Shown here piece after piece: positions 59,596 through 64,000 of a DNA stretch of 64,000 bases. The DNA comes from Sipunculus nudus. Its lineage: Eukaryota > Annelida > Sipuncula > Golfingiida > Sipunculidae. The first letter of the stretch is position 1, and each line of letters opens with the position of its first letter. The DNA lies in contig CM049314.1 of assembly GCA_026874595.1 (NCBI GenBank), forward strand, positions 38,237,229 through 38,301,228, in the 5' to 3' direction. Below the pieces are notes generated by a model, which saw nothing but the letters and a program-made list of their open reading frames with translations, did not search any database and had not been told where the DNA came from. The position numbers and the translations under genes were made by a program.

Positions 59596-61235
59596 AACCG
59601 GAATTCGTAACCTGAAACACATTATATTATTTTCGTAGTATAATCACAAAACACAATAACAGTATGGACATCAACCATTTCTTTAAGAATCAGACGTTTA
59701 GTGTATGTTAAAGGCATATACCTTCATGTGACCATTAATGCTTAAAAAGGATTTCCCTATATTCTATTTCGACTCTTTCGCTGCTACATGTATGGATACT
59801 CCAATATTCAAATACAAAATTACATTAACAAGTATTCAGCTTTGATTTCCTACTTCTAATGGTGGGTATGTTTAACGTGTTGTGGATGTGAAGAAAGTTT
59901 TTAGTATGACATAAATGATTATTAATATGTAATTAAAGGATTATGCATATGCATGTTTATATTTGACCCCCATGTGATCAATGCAGAACATACAGAAATA
60001 AGAACCCCTAGAAAAACCTGCTCGAAATGAAAAGAACATTGCCACATATATCTAAAGAGGATTGAAATTAGTTTTATGTTCATGTCCAAATATTCTACAA
60101 TACAAAATGCTTGTTTTTTTTCTATTACTATGCCACCTTTACCTGCATATACGGAAACGTTAGGCGGTTTTCCTTTTGACCATATGTGTATTCTGTAGCT
60201 AAAATAAATCATGTTTTGTGCCAGTAATGACTAAATTGCATGTCGGTTCTAATTGTTTTCATAATAATATTGAATATTTAAATCATGCGGGAACGCAGAC
60301 CGCATTCGAATAATATTACTTATCAGTGCGACAGCACAATAGAACTTTCTTTCCCGAGGAAGTCATAATGTGTAGACACCTATAAAGTAAGTCACTGCGC
60401 GAATCATGGTTCGCTGCCTTGATGCCCACGAATGTAGCACTGATGAACTGATCAACTGATAACGATGACCGATTTGATTATATGATTTAATAACTTACAA
60501 ACATATTACATAATCAGAACAGGTAAACATGGAAAATATCGGACTTATGCGAATAATTATAACCATAGTTAGTTGTAAAAAAAATGTAGTTTGACTTTGA
60601 AATAATTTTAGCGAATGACTGTAAAAATACTTTAATATCTTTAAGTGGGTTTTAATAAAAGGTTCATCCGTTACCCAAGTTTTCCAAACGACATTTTTCA
60701 GGTGAAGAGCACAGACGGTGACATTTCATTTATGGTATTCACTGACACCCTTTCAGACTTAATATACATCTAAATTTAAAAAAAAAATGTTTGAAGGCAT
60801 TTATAGAAATACATTCCTGTCCTTTTAAAAATTCTGTTGGAACCTTTCTTTCATGGTACACTATATGAGTTTAATGAAATCATTAAACTAAAGATGAGTT
60901 TTTTGTCAGATTTCCAATAATTTGCTATTATTAATTTAAATGCAGAGCGGTTTGCATAGTCCTTATAACTTAGTTGATTTTCTGTATCATTTACCCTTTT
61001 AAATAATATTACAGGTATATTTTCCGTTTCATCTTTGTATATATTCTTGCCATTTATGAAACGGTATTATGTCTTTGATTTATATAATTCACGATCGGAA
61101 ACCATATTGTTACAATATTGGCAATAATTAGTGATCGGCAAGTGTTTATAACCTGATTCCAAATCATATAGTAAAAGGATTTCTTTTTCCTACATTCCCA
61201 GTGTGACAAAATTATCCTTAAGTATTTCATTTATG

Positions 61236-61281
<46 letters not shown>

Positions 61282-61873
61282 TTAAACCTGGTAACCGGGC
61301 TTTGGTCGGGTTTGGTTAATATATTTGTACAACGAATAAGTGCTCACGAACTGGCCCTTACACTGATCTTGCAGCATTATGAACAAGTTAGGCTGAATTT
61401 ACTTGGTTAATATTTTAGGTCTTGTGTATATAAAGAACCGCTTCCTCCCTCACGTATGGACACATTTGTATATTTGGCAAATAAAGTAAATGTCCTTGCT
61501 TTCTCTCTCAATGGCAAAATGTTAGTTTAAATTGACAAAATAATTGCAGTTCGCGGGGTCCTTTTCAGATCATCTGAAAAGGTACCACCAGACAGAAATG
61601 TAATAAATATTATAAGAACAATTAAGGGAACGTGTCTGATACTTCTAATTCCTATAAGTAAATCCACTTAATAGTCAAGAAAGGACATTCCATGTAGGAA
61701 TGATCTTACAAAGGAGATTAATTATAGAGGACATTCATCTAAACATTACTAAAGAAATTTAAATCCCTCGATTTGTCTGTATTCCATCAGATTTTATGTC
61801 GGAAATATGTTAAGTCTGAAAAAGCACAGGCAAGTTCAGTGGGCAACGGCGACATGTTATATCTATAGAAATC
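59596..61873. other. No gene recognised
   Basis: AT-rich sequence; the longest frame, 96 codons on the minus strand (59922-60212), has no family features. Confidence 0.4.
61239..61279 (+). repeat. (TA)n microsatellite
   Basis: About 20 AT units. Confidence 0.95.
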
Positions 61874-62075
61874 GAGCATGGAGGAATACTTATAATAAAG
61901 AAAAAAAGGCAATGATGGCTTGGTAAGTTGCTGTCACAATATACCATGCAGATACTCCGTGCACCCGTAATAAGTTATGGATTAGAGAAGAAGATGCAAA
62001 GGTAATGCATGGTGCCCTGTTAAACATTTAAAACTTTTCTTAAAGAGTGTGACATATCGGGAATGATATAGAGAA
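61874..62075 (+). repeat. Dispersed repeat, copy 2 (partner 25088-25290)
   Basis: Same block order as the copy inserted into block B; see that entry. Interrupted frames here include KLWIREEDAK, which could derive from a transposase N-terminal region, but this is weak. Confidence 0.55.
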
Positions 62076-63592
62076 CGTTAAACTTTTCCGGGGTCAACTC
62101 TGAAGTTAACTCGATGGTGAAATCATTCAGCCTGGCCATGAAAACAAAGTAGGGGCTATGTTGCCCGTACAGGAAAAATAATCCACCAGTTTTCTACAAC
62201 AACCCATTTGAAACGTTCACTTCTTAAAAGGAGGTACCAACTTTAATGAAGTAGATTGTTTATGTTTTTTTTCAGTCTCAGAATTGGCACCCCTTCAAAA
62301 GGGTGACTGCACTTCGAAAATTAAAAAAAATATTTATTTGTGCCACAACAACACAATTAACACAATTAGCAAAGAGAACCCCGGTTAGATTAAGGTGAAA
62401 ATAGGCTGGATTATTACTGTCACTTGATCTACTGTTAGATATGGGTTGCTCAATTGTATATGCAGTCAGACGCAGTGCTGATTTATTACAACAAGTACGA
62501 TAAGCGAAAGTGATGTGTTTCCTTCTATATGCCTAAAAAAATCTGATTCATAAATACTTTGATGGGCTGCTGTGGAACATATCTACCTGGCAGGAAGCAG
62601 ATATGTCCTAGTCTGTGTACGCGATTTTTTATATCCACACTTATGTACATACATATTCAGGTTGTATATATGACATCTGTATTTGAAATGGCAGTTAATT
62701 TGTCACATCCTGGTTGTAATGCTATTCATTACTAGCCATAAATCCTACTCGGCTAATTTATGTATTGTATCATTAAATATGTATCTCACAGTTCCGCAGA
62801 ATATTATACTCAGTATTTGTTTTATATATAGTTTACAACATGGCTTTAGGTGATATCTTGTCTAATGGGCATTTACCTTCACAAATAAACGTAGCTTTTG
62901 TAACGACTTCACTCAGTGCAAGAACCCGTTTCATGGTGTCATCATTATGACACAAACTCTTAAACAATTCACCTAATTAAAGTAGTTACCTCCTTGTGAG
63001 CGCTATGATATAACTCACACTGACTATTCACTGCTCATCTAATCAAAGTTTAAGAAGGCTTCTTTAGATATGGTCATTTGTGATAATCATTTGTATCTAA
63101 CAGGCTAAACAACTTTTACCGGTAACATAGCCTGTTGAACTCTTTTGACTGTTCCGGCAAAAAAAGCCACTATGAGAAAAAAAAATCCAAATTTTGAACG
63201 ACTGAAATAACATAAATAACAATATTACCACAACTAATTTTATTTCTTTCGTATGTCCCCAAAGGCTCTTCTGCAAGTCTTCCTTATTGCTCAGAATTCA
63301 ACGTGCATGAAACACAGCTAGTAAATATGTTTGATAGTTTGCCTATTTTATTTCAATCATACTTTACATAGTTTGCTAAATTGGTAAGTACAGTTTAATC
63401 ATAGAGTTTAATTGTTCTTATGCAATACGAGGAGCCGGTTAACCTGGCTTTTTTTCCCCAAATCCTATCATTCAAACGACTATCCGTAAGAATATTTAAT
63501 GATGTTTGCCTTCATCAGCTCAATGCCTCACTTGTAGCAACTGGATTTTAATCAAACTAATCAGTTATCTCTAATGTGTAAAACAGTTACCG
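62076..63592. other. No gene recognised
   Basis: AT-rich sequence with no convincing frame, RNA or repeat. Confidence 0.4.
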
Positions 63593-63885
63593 TTTTATTA
63601 AATACTGACATTTCCTTTGAGGGCTCGTTTAGCGGACACGAGGGGGATATCACAAGTTTTCTGTGACTCTGTTATCTGACCTTTCGTTCTGATCATATAT
63701 TCATTTGCACTTTTATTTCGAATAATGGCTTATGTTTTATGCAAAATACTGGAGTAACTCTTAAGAATTTACTTGAGGTGTGGCATAGTTTGAATAATAC
63801 AACAAGTTATGTGAGTGTTTTGTGTTATGTGTATGTTTCAAAATATATGATATATTAAGCGCTGTTATGTTAAATATGTTCCCAG

Positions 63886-63929
<44 letters not shown>

Positions 63930-64000
63930 TAACTGACAACCATATAACAAAAACAGAACCATTACGTATTTTTGAGACGCTACAGTTTTCGATGTTATCA
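63593..64000 (+). repeat. 5' flank of a further UGT copy (partners 6465-6690 and 18360-18800)
   Basis: 63593-63800 matches 6465-6690, and 63770-64000 matches 18360-18800. The second match runs up to about 72 bp before the start codon of the intact UGT. A (TA)n tract at 63887-63927 occupies the same place as the one at 18663-18707. A UGT start is therefore expected about 70 bp beyond the window edge. Confidence 0.75.

Overview
The window is AT-rich, intron-bearing animal DNA. It is most likely molluscan and probably bivalve. That placement is an inference from the mix of families: zinc-type ADH and UDP-glycosyltransferase genes in tandem, a Gmr1-like Ty3/Gypsy element, a Penelope-like RT remnant, tRNA-headed SINEs and many long (TA)n tracts. 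No rRNA, functional tRNA, operon or CRISPR array was seen.

The backbone is a degenerating tandem array of two detoxification-type families. The medium-chain (zinc-type) alcohol dehydrogenase family (ADH) has one copy with an open 3' half (exons at 473-3362, whose 5' exons are not visible here). It also has one complete-length pseudogene (39081-41325) and scattered exon remnants (45750-46345, 51247-51280, 55869-55967). The UDP-glycosyltransferase family (UGT) has one intact single-exon gene (18865-20373, 502 aa). It also has three broken copies (8440-8662, 17269-18320, 59091-59595) and the 5' flank of a further copy running off the right edge (63593-64000).

The array was built by segmental duplication. 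Block A (about 8440-17268) is paralogous to block B (about 20150-39018). Block B is longer because it took three insertions: about 0.6 kb at 24892-25475, about 2.4 kb carrying a decayed DDE transposase at 25982-28421, and a 7.9-kb LTR retrotransposon at 30337-38261. A second duplication pairs 1065-4400 with 39018-42395 (ADH plus the start of a LINE). A third pairs 51240-52140 with 55955-57140 (ADH 3' flank).

The LTR element lies on the minus strand. It has near-identical TGTCA...TGACA LTRs, a tRNA-His-type primer binding site, a polypurine tract and a 5-bp target duplication. Its domain order is gag-PR-IN-RT-RH, the Gmr1-type arrangement of Ty3/Gypsy. It is dead, with several stops and frameshifts. 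Block A keeps the empty insertion site, so the element arrived after the duplication.

The intact UGT lacks the His and the Asp expected of the UGT catalytic dyad, yet keeps the UDP-sugar signature, the membrane anchor and an ER-retrieval-type tail. The remainder (42.7-45.2, 46.5-48.7, 52.1-55.4, 57.5-58.8 and 59.6-63.6 kb) holds microsatellites, SINEs, a long hairpin and sequence in which I recognise nothing.
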